64,000 nucleotides of DNA, from contig WYBX01000046.1 of assembly GCA_011525695.1 (NCBI GenBank), positions 1 to 64,000 of the forward strand. The letters are read 5' to 3'. A program made the position numbers and the translations under genes. Shown here piece by piece: positions 16,112 to 24,761 of this stretch. The notes under the pieces are model-generated. The model made no database searches. It saw only the letters and a list, made by a program, of their open reading frames with translations, and was not told where the DNA came from. The stretch is from Verrucomicrobiia bacterium. Lineage in GTDB: Bacteria > Verrucomicrobiota > Verrucomicrobiia > Opitutales > Opitutaceae. Within the stretch, counting starts at the first letter, position 1. Every line of letters begins with the position of its first letter.

Positions 16112-17089
16112 TCAGGTCAGCCGTGACCGGACTTCCTCGAGCGCCAGCTTCGTCCGCTTGATGCCTTCGATTTCGCTGTGCTTTTCCCCCTCGTATTCGA
16201 TCCCGATGTACCCGTGGTACCCGGCATCGAGCACGATTTGGATCAGCCGCTCGAAATCGAGGGTCACCTCCCGCGGCGGCCGGCGGTCCTCGGTGTAGAA
16301 GCGGCCGGCACCGGTGTCCCAGTCATAGGCCTTGGCGCTCACCGCCTGCTTGACCCAGGGCATGAACTCACGGAGCCCCTGGTACGGATTGTACAGCTCC
16401 GCCCGTTCCCGGTCGGTGTAGAAGTTGCCGAAATCGGGCAGGATCCCGACCCGCTTGTGGTCTGCCTGCTTCATCACCTGCGTCAGCCACTTCCCGTGGG
16501 AGGAAAGACCGCCGTGGTTCTCGACGACCACCCACAGCCCGCGCTTGTCGCCTTCGAGGCACAGCCGGTGCAGCCCGTCGGCGGCGAGCCTGGCCTGTTC
16601 GTCCCAGGAAAGCTTCGGGTCGCTGGCGGCGTTGACCCGGATGCTGTGGCAGCCGAGGAAGGCGGCCGCATCGAGCCACTTCAAGTGGTTGTTCACCGTC
16701 TTGGCCCGCTCGGATTCCTGCGGGGCGCCGATGCTGCCCTCGCGATCGCACATGATGAGGAGGCTGTTCACGCCCTCGCCGGCGGCCCGCCGCTTCATCT
16801 CGCCGAGGTAGGCCTGATCGGTGGCCTTGTCCATGAACATGGTGTTCACGTATTCGACGCCATCGATCCCGAGCGACCGGGCGATGGCGGCGAACTCGAG
16901 GTGGTCGAGCGGCTCGGCACCGGGCCGCTTGAAGAAGCGCTTGTTGAGCGACCACTGGGCAAGCGAGATCTTGAAGCTCGCGGCGGGGGCGGGGGCGGAC
17001 CGGAGGGCTGGCCGGGCGGCGGCAACGACCCCGAGCGCCGCGGCCGATTTCAGAAACGAGCGACGGGTGGCCGAGGGAGTGGTTTTCAT
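16112..17089 (-). CDS. Tat-exported TIM-barrel sugar isomerase/epimerase family protein
   Basis: A 325-residue protein with a twin-arginine signal (TRRSFLKSAAALGVVAAA) and an AP-endonuclease-2/xylose-isomerase-like barrel. Candidate ligand motifs are GVEYV near residue 75, VVVENHGGLS near 200, ILPDFGNFY near 225 and IGIEYEGE near 295. The start MKTTPSATRRSF puts the Tat motif at the usual position. It follows the Gfo/Idh/MocA gene by 4 bases and is surely co-transcribed. Pairs of this kind are frequent in Verrucomicrobiota and Planctomycetes and are linked to exported carbohydrate or inositol processing; the substrate cannot be read from sequence. Confidence 0.85.
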   Translation of the reverse strand: MKTTPSATRRSFLKSAAALGVVAAARPALRSAPAPAASFKISLAQWSLNKRFFKRPGAEPLDHLEFAAIARSLGIDGVEYVNTMFMDKATDQAYLGEMKRRAAGEGVNSLLIMCDREGSIGAPQESERAKTVNNHLKWLDAAAFLGCHSIRVNAASDPKLSWDEQARLAADGLHRLCLEGDKRGLWVVVENHGGLSSHGKWLTQVMKQADHKRVGILPDFGNFYTDRERAELYNPYQGLREFMPWVKQAVSAKAYDWDTGAGRFYTEDRRPPREVTLDFERLIQIVLDAGYHGYIGIEYEGEKHSEIEGIKRTKLALEEVRSRLT

Positions 17090-17093
17090 GGTA

Positions 17094-18476
17094 TCAGATG
17101 ATTTCGCGGGGGCTCCAACCACGGCGGTAGGTTGGGTAGAGGAGCCGGTCGGCCGCGGCCGAGCTGGTCTTCATGGTGGCGGCATCCCAGGTGAACTTGC
17201 CGCCCACGAGGATGGCGGTGGTGCCGAGCGAGACCATCTCGGTGAAGGGGCAGGAATACTCGAAATTCGAGCCGGCATGCGACGGGTTGTTCGCGCGGAT
17301 GGCCGCAATCCATTCCTTGTGCGGATTGCCCTCCGGCACGCGGGGGATGGTCTTGGGCGGGAAATTCGCCGCGAGTTCCTGGTGCAGCGATTCGGGGATG
17401 AACCGCGGGCTCGTACAATAATCGCCCGCGTCGTACACCGTCGCCTTGCTGCCGATGATCAGCTGGCCGCCACGGGCCAGTTCGCGGTCGGCGCCCAGGC
17501 CCGCCGGCTTGGCCGGCTTGATCCCGCCCTCGTGCCAGGTGAGCGTGACCGGCGGCAGCGAACCGCGCGCCGGGAACTTGTATTCCACCACCGCGGCCTT
17601 CGGGAAGGCGATCGTGCTCGCCCCGTCGATTCGCTTCAGCTCCACGCTGGTGGGTGCCCCGAGCTCGAGGCCCCAGTAGGCGGCGTCCATCAGGTGGCAG
17701 GCCATGTCGCCGAGGGCTCCACATCCATAATCCTGATACCCACGCCACTTGAAGGGATGAATCGCGCTGCTGTAGGCCCGCTGCGGCGCGCGCCCGAGGA
17801 ATTGATCCCACGCCAGGCCCTCCGGCATCGGCTCCGACGCCGGCCACTCCGTCATGCCCTGCGGCCAGATTGGGCGGTTCGTCCAGATCTGGACCTCGCG
17901 CACCTCGCCGAGCAGGCCGGCCCCGATCCATTCCTTGACCAGCCGGATCCCGTCGCCGGCATGGCCCTGGTTCCCCATCTGCGTGCAGACCCCGTTGAGC
18001 CGCGACAGCCGCAACAATTCGCGCGCCTCGCCCACGGTGGGTGTCAGCGGCTTTTGCACGTAGACATGCTTGCCCATCATGATCGCCATGTATGCGGGCA
18101 GGAAATGCATGTGATCCGGCGTCGCGATGCCGACCGCGTCGATCTGCTCATCCATCTCGATCAGCATCGTCCGAAAATCCTTGTAGCGTTTCGCATTCGG
18201 GAACGCCTCGGCCAGCTCCTTCGCCTTGGGCATGTTCCAGTCGATGTCGCACAGTGCCACGACCTCCTCGTCCTTGTGCGCCATGGTATCGCTGAACCCC
18301 TTGCCGCCCAAACCAATTTGCGCGAATCGCACCTTCGCACCCGGCGCGATCGGACGCGGCTTGCGCGGGCTCTGCGTGAGGCTGACGCAGCCCGGAAAAC
18401 CCAGCATGGCCGCAGCCATCGCTGTAAATTGGAGGAAGTCGCGACGGGACACCTGATTTTTCAACGGGGTTGTCAT
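17094..18476 (-). CDS. Tat-exported Gfo/Idh/MocA family oxidoreductase
   Basis: A 460-residue protein. Its signal combines a Tat motif (SRRDFLQFTAMAAAM) with a lipobox-like GFPGC, so it may be exported folded and lipid-anchored. The Rossmann fold begins at VRFAQIGLGGKG. The family motif is KHVYVQKPLTPTVGEA near residue 150 and the C-terminal substrate domain contains GYQDYGCGALGDMACHLMD. Such enzymes oxidise or reduce sugars or other polyols with NAD(P). First gene of a two-gene operon with the TIM-barrel protein. The ATG at 18476 is preferred over one 39 bases upstream. Confidence 0.9.
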   Translation of the reverse strand: MTTPLKNQVSRRDFLQFTAMAAAMLGFPGCVSLTQSPRKPRPIAPGAKVRFAQIGLGGKGFSDTMAHKDEEVVALCDIDWNMPKAKELAEAFPNAKRYKDFRTMLIEMDEQIDAVGIATPDHMHFLPAYMAIMMGKHVYVQKPLTPTVGEARELLRLSRLNGVCTQMGNQGHAGDGIRLVKEWIGAGLLGEVREVQIWTNRPIWPQGMTEWPASEPMPEGLAWDQFLGRAPQRAYSSAIHPFKWRGYQDYGCGALGDMACHLMDAAYWGLELGAPTSVELKRIDGASTIAFPKAAVVEYKFPARGSLPPVTLTWHEGGIKPAKPAGLGADRELARGGQLIIGSKATVYDAGDYCTSPRFIPESLHQELAANFPPKTIPRVPEGNPHKEWIAAIRANNPSHAGSNFEYSCPFTEMVSLGTTAILVGGKFTWDAATMKTSSAAADRLLYPTYRRGWSPREII

Positions 18477-18694
18477 GGCGTCAGCCAGACGACTCCTCCG
18501 CCCCTGAGGTTGCAACGCGGTTTTTACCCAATGTAGGGATTTTAGAGCGCCCCTGCAGCCGCGCTAATCGGGCAGTTCCCCCCGCAGACCTTCCCGAATC
18601 GATTCGGCCAGCAAACCCGCCCGCCCAGCCCTCCGGTTCCACCGCGGTCGACTTGCAATCTGCAAAGCCGACGCTGACGCTCACCGCTCCACGC

Positions 18695-19723
18695 ATGCAA
18701 CTGACCAAGAACTGGGCTGCAGTCCTCGATGATTACATCATTGATCTAGCCTGGTCGCCGGACGGTGCTCACCTCGCCGCCGCGAGCGCCGCCGGACCCA
18801 TTTCACTGTTTGCGACAGCTGGCGGGGTTCGTGCCCACGAACTGCCCGGACATGACAACGGCACCAACTGCCTGGCCTGGCAGCCGTCCGGATCCGCAAG
18901 CCAGATCCTGACGAGTGGCGGCCAGGACGGAGCGGTGAAGTTCTGGGATCCGGCGGCCGGCCAGCACACCGGGTCGTCACCGCTCGGCTCCGCCTGGGTC
19001 GAGCACCTGGCATGGACCACTGGTGATCAACGCGGCAGCGGGAGTCTCCTGTGGGCGGCGGCCGGCCGCACTCTGGCCGCCATTCGGCCGGATGGAACGA
19101 TTGCGCATACCTTCCCGCCGGCGCCCAAGACCATCACGGCCATGGCGGCCCAGCCGGCGGGCGGCTGCGTGGCGGTCGCCTATTTTGGCGGCGTGGCATT
19201 GTGGGATGCCGGGGACTTCGTGGCCCAACGGGAGTTCGCCTATGCCAACGGCATTCATGCCCTGGTCTGGTCGCCCGACAACAAGTGGCTGGTTTCGGGC
19301 AACCAGGATCCCAGCGTTCACCTTTGGATTCCCGAACAGGAGGTCGAACTGCACATGAGCGGTTATGAATCCAAGGTGAGATACCTTGCTTTTGACCATT
19401 CATCCCGCTGGCTGGCCACGAGTGGCGGCCGGGATGCCTGCATCTGGGACTGCACGGGCGATGGTCCCGAGGGCCGCGAACCGGTCATGCTGCCGCACGA
19501 AGCGCCGGTCTGTGCCGTCAGCTTCCAGCATGGCCATGGGCTGCTGGCCACCGCCTCGCAGGATGGCGTGGTCCAGCTTTGGAGTCCGGACCGCCGCCAA
19601 CCTCTGCGGGCGACCGTGAAGATGCCCGCGGCCGCCACCCGGCTCGCGTGGTCACCCGACGATCGGCTCCTCGCAATCGGTTCGGAGAAGGGCGTTGTCT
19701 ATGTCCTGAACTGCGAGGCGTAG
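18695..19723 (+). CDS. WD40-repeat protein
   Basis: A 342-residue protein built of about seven WD40 blades with repeated patterns such as LAWSPDGAHLAAAS, LVWSPDNKWLVSGN, LAFDHSSRWLATSGG and LAWSPDDRLLAIGS. It forms a single beta-propeller with no signal peptide and no extra domain, so a cytoplasmic scaffold role is likely. The ATG at 18695 starts just before the first blade; the upstream in-frame stretch reads over the promoter of the divergent oxidoreductase gene. No partner is suggested by neighbours. Confidence 0.85.
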   Translation: MQLTKNWAAVLDDYIIDLAWSPDGAHLAAASAAGPISLFATAGGVRAHELPGHDNGTNCLAWQPSGSASQILTSGGQDGAVKFWDPAAGQHTGSSPLGSAWVEHLAWTTGDQRGSGSLLWAAAGRTLAAIRPDGTIAHTFPPAPKTITAMAAQPAGGCVAVAYFGGVALWDAGDFVAQREFAYANGIHALVWSPDNKWLVSGNQDPSVHLWIPEQEVELHMSGYESKVRYLAFDHSSRWLATSGGRDACIWDCTGDGPEGREPVMLPHEAPVCAVSFQHGHGLLATASQDGVVQLWSPDRRQPLRATVKMPAAATRLAWSPDDRLLAIGSEKGVVYVLNCEA

Positions 19724-19888
19724 CAGCCCGTCGGTCTTGAACGAGCCGCACACTTCGTGAGAAACGCTTTCATGCGTAGGGACGGGTGGTACAATTATTG
19801 CAGACTTGGCCAACCGGCAGGATTGCATCATAACTCCTCAGCCATCCACGCTGTTCCATTCCCGGTCGGCACTGGCATCCCACACCCC

Positions 19889-20839
19889 ATGGCTGCAAAA
19901 AAGATCCTCACGGTATTCGGCGCTACCGGCGCCCAGGGCAGCGGTCTCGTCCGCGCCATCATGAACGACCCGGCGGGCGAGTTCGTCGCCCGGGCCATCA
20001 CCCGCAATCCCAACTCCGATCAGGGCCGCGCGCTCGCCTCCCTGGGCGCCGAAGTCATGACGGGAGACATCGACGACCCGACGAGCCTGGAACGTGCCTT
20101 CGCCGGTGCGCACGGCGCGTTCTGCGTCACCTTTTTCTGGGCCCACTTCTCCCCCGAAAAGGAGAAGGCGGAGGCGGCGGCGATGGCCCGCGCTGCGGCC
20201 GCGGCCGGCGTGAAGCATGTGATCTGGTCCACCCTCGAAGACACGCGCAAATGGGTTCCGTTGTCGGATCCGCGGATGCCCACGCTCAACGGCCGGTACA
20301 AGGTGCCCCATTTCGACGGCAAGGGGGAAGCGAATGAGGAGTTCATCCGCGCCGGTGTGCCAACGACCTTCCTGCACACCTCGTTCTACTGGGACAATCT
20401 CATCCACTTCGGCATGGGCCCGCGCAAGGCCGACGACGGCAAGCTCGTCTTCGCACTGCCAATGGGCGACCGGAAGCTGCCAGGCATCGCGGCCGGGGAC
20501 ATCGGACGCTGTGCCTACGGCGTGTTCCGGCGCGGCACGGAGCTCATCGGCAAGTCGGTGGGGATTGCGGGCGAGCATCCGACCGGCGCACAGATGGCCG
20601 CGACGCTGGGCCGGGTGCTCGGGCAGCCCGTCGCGTATTTCCCGATACCTTTTGACCAGTATCGGAAGCTCGGCTTTCCGGGTGCGGACGATCTCGGCAA
20701 CATGTTCCAGTTCAAGCACGACTTCGAAGCGGACTTCTGCCGCCTGCGCAGCGTCGATTTCTCGCGATCCCTCAATCCGGAGCTGCAGGACTTCGCCACC
20801 TGGGCGAACGCGAACAAGAACCGGATCCCGATCCAATAG
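19889..20839 (+). CDS. NmrA-like NAD(P)-binding protein
   Basis: A 316-residue atypical short-chain dehydrogenase. The dinucleotide loop is VFGATGAQGSG at residues 9-19, with GDIDDPTSLERAF and VKHVIWSTL as expected for NmrA/HSCARG proteins, which sense NADP(H) redox state or act as quinone/flavin reductases. The catalytic Tyr-x3-Lys of classic dehydrogenases is not obvious. The start is set at MAAKKILTVFG. It stands between the WD40 gene and a convergent DUF481 gene, 23 bases from the latter. Confidence 0.88.
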   Translation: MAAKKILTVFGATGAQGSGLVRAIMNDPAGEFVARAITRNPNSDQGRALASLGAEVMTGDIDDPTSLERAFAGAHGAFCVTFFWAHFSPEKEKAEAAAMARAAAAAGVKHVIWSTLEDTRKWVPLSDPRMPTLNGRYKVPHFDGKGEANEEFIRAGVPTTFLHTSFYWDNLIHFGMGPRKADDGKLVFALPMGDRKLPGIAAGDIGRCAYGVFRRGTELIGKSVGIAGEHPTGAQMAATLGRVLGQPVAYFPIPFDQYRKLGFPGADDLGNMFQFKHDFEADFCRLRSVDFSRSLNPELQDFATWANANKNRIPIQ

Positions 20840-20862
20840 GTTTTCTCCCAGGGGCGGAAACC

Positions 20863-21945
20863 TTAGAAGTCGAAGCCGAACAGCAGTTTCAATCGGTCGT
20901 AATCCTGCGCGCTGCCATCCGGATTGTGCCGGCGCACCTCGTGCCGCAGCGAGGCGCTTAGCGTCTCGGTCAGCCGCTTGTTGAGCTCGATCCTGTTTTC
21001 CCAGCCGTCGCGCCGATTCTGAACCGGATACCAGACACCGCGCTGGGTCAGCCCCATCTGCCACGGCAGCTTCAATTCGATTTCCTCAAAGACCGAAATC
21101 GCGTCGCGCGAGGTGTGATCGGGCTCCGGGGCGCTGTTCCAGATGTCGAACAAGTTGTAGGACACGCCGGATCGCACGGTCCGCGTCGGCGTGCCGAGGA
21201 TCTGGAAGCCCGCGCCGAATTCCTGCTGCAGGAGGATGTAGTCGTTGGGCATCCCCTGCCGCTTGCTGGCGCGGTTCAGCTCCACGCTCGGCCGGTAATG
21301 GGTGAAGCGGTTCTTTGCGAACTCATGCCGCCAGCTTCCGGAACCCTTGATCATGTCTGTCGTCGGCACGTCGTTGGTCTCCACGAAATCATACCGTCCG
21401 GTCAGCTGCACGTCGTTGCGCTCCCATTTCCGGCCGAGCTTGGTCTCAAACGAATAGTAATTCCGCTCCGCGCTGTCCGAGACGATTTCGGTCGAAATCG
21501 CGAACCGTCCCTTCCAGGGGCCGAAAAACCGACGCACGCGGGCAGTGAGCACACTGGGGGAATACCGATCCCAGGCCGTCGCGCGCTCCACCTCCGCCTC
21601 CCGGGCCTCCGCCTTGGCCCGCTCCTCCGGCGTTGCGACCTCGGGCTTCGCCACGGCTGCCACCTCCGCCACCTCGGGATCCTTTTCGCGCGGGATGACG
21701 ACCCCTTCGCCCGCCTTCACGCGCAGTTCCCCGAAGCGATCCGAACGAAACACGATCAACTCCTCCGACTGGCTGACAACCGAACCCTGCACCCGATCGC
21801 CATCCTTGAAGGCGAGCGTGTCGCGCGGGTTCACGACGGATTCGGCATCGGCAGCCACGAGCGTCCACGCGGTGGCGAGCACGACCATTCCCACGGCAAA
21901 GTTCCGCACGGTTCCCGATATCATCGCCACCTTCGACGCACGCAT
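20863..21945 (-). CDS. DUF481 outer-membrane protein
   Basis: A 360-residue exported protein. The signal peptide ends near residue 32 (LVAADA). A small N-terminal domain (DTLAFKDGDRVQGSVV, LRVKAGEGVVIP) precedes an Ala/Glu-rich linker, and the rest has alternating beta-strand pattern ending in LLFGFDF, with the C-terminal Phe typical of outer-membrane barrels. DUF481 proteins are common in Verrucomicrobiota, function unknown. A second possible start is 21 bases downstream (21924). It diverges from the CusF-like gene with about 110 bases between. Confidence 0.82.
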   Translation of the reverse strand: MRASKVAMISGTVRNFAVGMVVLATAWTLVAADAESVVNPRDTLAFKDGDRVQGSVVSQSEELIVFRSDRFGELRVKAGEGVVIPREKDPEVAEVAAVAKPEVATPEERAKAEAREAEVERATAWDRYSPSVLTARVRRFFGPWKGRFAISTEIVSDSAERNYYSFETKLGRKWERNDVQLTGRYDFVETNDVPTTDMIKGSGSWRHEFAKNRFTHYRPSVELNRASKRQGMPNDYILLQQEFGAGFQILGTPTRTVRSGVSYNLFDIWNSAPEPDHTSRDAISVFEEIELKLPWQMGLTQRGVWYPVQNRRDGWENRIELNKRLTETLSASLRHEVRRHNPDGSAQDYDRLKLLFGFDF

Positions 21946-22052
21946 CCCGCACCTGTTTCAAGTAATTTCCTCAATTTTCTTCGTCGAGCGTGGCGGGGCG
22001 ATGGCCCCCAGTTCCGGATCGCGTCCGCCACCGGCCGCGCCATGTTGCGAGC

Positions 22053-22421
22053 ATGATCACTCCTCCATCCGTCCTGCTCTTCCTCCTGCTCGGATCGGCA
22101 ACCGTGCTGCTCGGTGCGGGAGCCGGCAACTGCGGCTGCGCTTGTGTGACGGGGAAGGAAACTGGCTGCTGCAAGCTTGCGGCGGCGGCTCCAGCCAAAT
22201 CGCACCCGCTCCGCGGTGTGATCGTGTTCGTGGACATCGAACACGACGAACTCACCGTGAAACACGAGGCGATCCCCGGGGTGATGCGGGCGATGACGAT
22301 GGTCTTCAAGGTCGACCCGCCCGCCCTGAAGACCCTCCAGCCCGGCCAGACGATCACGGCCCGGATGAGCCGGATTGCGGACGAGTGGTGGCTGCACGAA
22401 ATCAAGGTGGTTACGGAGTAG
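22053..22421 (+). CDS. CusF-like periplasmic copper-binding protein with Cys-rich N-terminus
   Basis: A 122-residue exported protein. A hydrophobic signal is followed by a Cys-rich stretch (NCGCACVTGKETGCC) and a CusF_Ec-type OB-fold domain from about residue 50: GVIVFVDIEHDELTVKHEAI, then AMTMVFKV and WWLHEIKV. In E. coli CusF, His, Trp and two Met bind Cu(I) or Ag(I); here His and MxM are kept but the Trp position appears to be Met/Arg. The Cys cluster could be a second metal site. Followed by a dispersed repeat and a second protein ending in the same domain. Confidence 0.82.
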   Translation: MITPPSVLLFLLLGSATVLLGAGAGNCGCACVTGKETGCCKLAAAAPAKSHPLRGVIVFVDIEHDELTVKHEAIPGVMRAMTMVFKVDPPALKTLQPGQTITARMSRIADEWWLHEIKVVTE

Positions 22422-22517
22422 TAGGAGTCAGTCGGACCTATGCGGTCCGGTTTCGGAATGCCGAACGGCGAGTGGGCAGCCGACAGCCTCCTCAACGAAA
22501 ATGCCTGGGGCATTTTC
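22422..22517 (+). repeat. 3'-end dispersed repeat with hairpin, copy 1
   Basis: It begins directly after the CusF-like stop codon with TAGGAGTCNGTCGGAC and ends in a hairpin, arms GAAAATGCC (22497-22505) and GGCATTTTC (22509-22517). An inverted copy lies at 40667-40763 and a partial copy at 24097-24120. The hairpin with flanking A/T runs is likely a transcription terminator. Confidence 0.75.
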
Positions 22518-22551
22518 TTGGCAGGCCCGCCCTCGCGCGTAGATTCCCAGC

Positions 22552-24099
22552 GTGCGCCCCACCCTCCTCCTGTTCGCCTTTGTCGCCGCGGCCTCTCCGG
22601 CACTTTTCGCGGCGGGGCCGGAGCGGCAGGTGCCCGCGATTACCTTCCAGGAAATTCCCACGCCGGCGGCGCCCGGCTCGAGTGGCGGCTCCCTGGTCAC
22701 CGCGCCCGACGGGTCCGTCTGGCTTTCCTGGCTGGAACCCATGGCGGGCGATGGCTCCCGGCTCAGCCTCAAGTTCTCCACCCTGGCTCCATCGGCTGCG
22801 GCCTGGACTGCGCCGCGGGTGATCGCAACGGGTGCGAACTGGTTCGTGAACTGGGCTGACTTCCCGGCGATCACGGCGGGAAGGAACGGCCACGCCACGG
22901 CGGTGTGGTTTGTCAGTAATCCGGTGCTCCCATCCGAATCTGGCGGATCCGCGGTACACGATCACCACGGCCCCGGATATCACGCAGTCGTCAGCTCCAC
23001 GCGGGACCATGGGCAAACCTGGAGCGGCCCCGAACCGCTCACCCGGGAAAGCAACTCGGTCGAGTTCGTCTCGCTCGCCACCCTCGCCGACGGCCGCGTG
23101 CTCACCTGCTGGCTCGACGGCCGGGCAAAGAAAGCCGGTCGCGACGTCCAGCAACTCTTCGCCCGCGTGCTCGGCACCGACGGGGCCGATCAGCCAGTGG
23201 ATGCCTCCGTGTGTGACTGCTGTCAGACGACCCTGACCGCATTTCCTGACGGCACTGCCCTGCTCGCCTATCGCGGCCGGAGCAGCGACGAGGTGCGCGA
23301 TATCCGCCATGCCCGCTTTCGCGGCCGGAACTGGGACGAACCGCGCCCGCTCCACGCCGACGACTGGCGGATCCAGGGCTGCCCCGTCAACGGACCGCAA
23401 CTGGCCAGCGACGGCGGCCGCGTGGCCGCCGCGTGGTTCACCGCTGCGGACAATGACCCGCGGGTACTGGCCTCCTTTTCCCCGGATGCCGGGGCCCGTT
23501 TCCTGATGCCGCTGCGGCTCGACGCCGACAAACCCGCCGGTCGGGTGGACACGATTCTCCTGCGCGACGGTGCGATGCTCGTGAGCTGGCTGGGTGTCGA
23601 TGGTGCGCTCTGGTTGCGCCGGATCACGCCGGAGTTCACGGCCGCCCAGTCCGTCAGGCTCGGCAGCCCCGGCGCGTCGCGCGCCACTGGCGTTCCGCGA
23701 ATCGCGCTGCGGCGTGACTACGCAGGCGGCAGGACCGACGCGGAACTCGTCGTCGTGGCGGGAAGTGACGGCGACCCCCGCGGGCTTTCCACGCTGCTCG
23801 TGACCGTGCCGGAGGGCGCGCTGCTCGAAGCCGAACGCGAATGCGAGTGCACGCCGTCAGCCGACCAACTGCGCGGCTATCCAATCCGCGGGACCATCCT
23901 CGCGGTCGAATCGGGCGTCGTGCGCGTGCGGCACCCGGACGTGCCGGGGATCTTTGCTGCCGGCACCCAGGATTTTCGCATGGCGTCCAGCACCCTTGCG
24001 CCGGAATCGGCAGGCCGGCAGTTCCTTGGCCGGATCGAACCGCGGGATGGCGACTGGTGGCTTTTCGACGTGCGAATCGCCGCGATCCCGGCGCGATAG
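22552..24099 (+). CDS. Exported BNR/sialidase-like propeller with C-terminal CusF-like domain
   Basis: A 515-residue protein starting at GTG with a clean signal peptide (TLLLFAFVAAASPALFAA). Residues ~35-430 show beta-propeller features: repeated S.DHGQTWSG-like Asp boxes, GSVWLSWLE, VLTCWLDG and AAAWFT. An internal CDCCQ motif is unusual. The last ~75 residues (YPIRGTILAVESG ... VRHPDVPG ... WWLFDVRI) resemble the CusF domain of the preceding gene but lack its MxM ligands. Function unknown; the pairing with a CusF-like protein and a His-rich TonB receptor suggests periplasmic metal handling. Confidence 0.75.
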   Translation: MRPTLLLFAFVAAASPALFAAGPERQVPAITFQEIPTPAAPGSSGGSLVTAPDGSVWLSWLEPMAGDGSRLSLKFSTLAPSAAAWTAPRVIATGANWFVNWADFPAITAGRNGHATAVWFVSNPVLPSESGGSAVHDHHGPGYHAVVSSTRDHGQTWSGPEPLTRESNSVEFVSLATLADGRVLTCWLDGRAKKAGRDVQQLFARVLGTDGADQPVDASVCDCCQTTLTAFPDGTALLAYRGRSSDEVRDIRHARFRGRNWDEPRPLHADDWRIQGCPVNGPQLASDGGRVAAAWFTAADNDPRVLASFSPDAGARFLMPLRLDADKPAGRVDTILLRDGAMLVSWLGVDGALWLRRITPEFTAAQSVRLGSPGASRATGVPRIALRRDYAGGRTDAELVVVAGSDGDPRGLSTLLVTVPEGALLEAERECECTPSADQLRGYPIRGTILAVESGVVRVRHPDVPGIFAAGTQDFRMASSTLAPESAGRQFLGRIEPRDGDWWLFDVRIAAIPAR

Positions 24100-24120
24100 G
24101 AGTCTCTCGGACTTGCGCGG
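24097..24120 (+). repeat. 3'-end dispersed repeat, partial copy
   Basis: TAGGAGTCTCTCGGACTTGC, starting at the stop codon of the propeller gene, matches the first ~24 bases of the repeats at 22422 and (inverted) 40763. The hairpin end is missing. Confidence 0.5.
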
Positions 24121-24210
24121 GACTGCTTTGGATGGGGCGCGCCGGGAGTTGGTTGGCTGTCATCACTCTCGCTTGACCTCTCGGACAAAATAGCGACGGT
24201 CCCCGCCGCC

Positions 24211-24573
24211 GTGCCCCGCTCGAGCCTCATTTCTGCAGACCTGATCCGCCGCTGCATGGCGGTGGGCGCAGCGGCACTCGTCCTGGCGCTGACCCTGTTC
24301 GCAGCCAGCCCAGCGGCTCACGACTGGCTGCATGCGGGCGATGACGAGTCCCCCCACGAGACCGGCAGCCAAGCTCAGCTGCCGGCCGATCGCGAGGCAG
24401 GATGCGCCGTGGAGATGTTCGCCAGTGGCATCTCGATTCTGGTCGACCAGGTGCCGGTGGCGCCGGCGAGGATTTTCAGATCCCTTCCGGCTCCGTCCGG
24501 ACCCGACACCCTGTTTCTGGAGTCGCCCCGTTTCCTGCATCTGCCGGAACGCGGGCCGCCCATGATGGGCTGA
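24211..24573 (+). CDS. Small exported protein with HDWLH motif
   Basis: A 120-residue protein starting at GTG. A hydrophobic stretch at residues 16-34 (MAVGAAALVLALTLFAAS) is followed by PAAHDWLHAGDDE and ECAVEMFASG-like sequence, and the last 40 residues are Pro-rich. Similar small His/Cys-containing proteins occur before TonB receptors in this phylum; I infer a metal-related accessory role. It lies between the propeller gene and the TonB receptor on the same strand. No named family is assigned. Confidence 0.55.
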   Translation: MPRSSLISADLIRRCMAVGAAALVLALTLFAASPAAHDWLHAGDDESPHETGSQAQLPADREAGCAVEMFASGISILVDQVPVAPARIFRSLPAPSGPDTLFLESPRFLHLPERGPPMMG

Positions 24574-24761
24574 TCCGGGGCATGCCCGGAAACGTCGACT
24601 GCAACCGGAGGCGAAGCTTCGCCCTGCGGACGCCCTCGATCGGATGATCCGCTCCCGGCGGCCCCCGTCGTTTCGTCCCCGGCGGCGCTCCTCCCACTGT
24701 CCCGGCTCCTTCCAGCCGTCGTCCGCCGCTCCCACTCCAATGATTCTATCCGCCCTTTTTC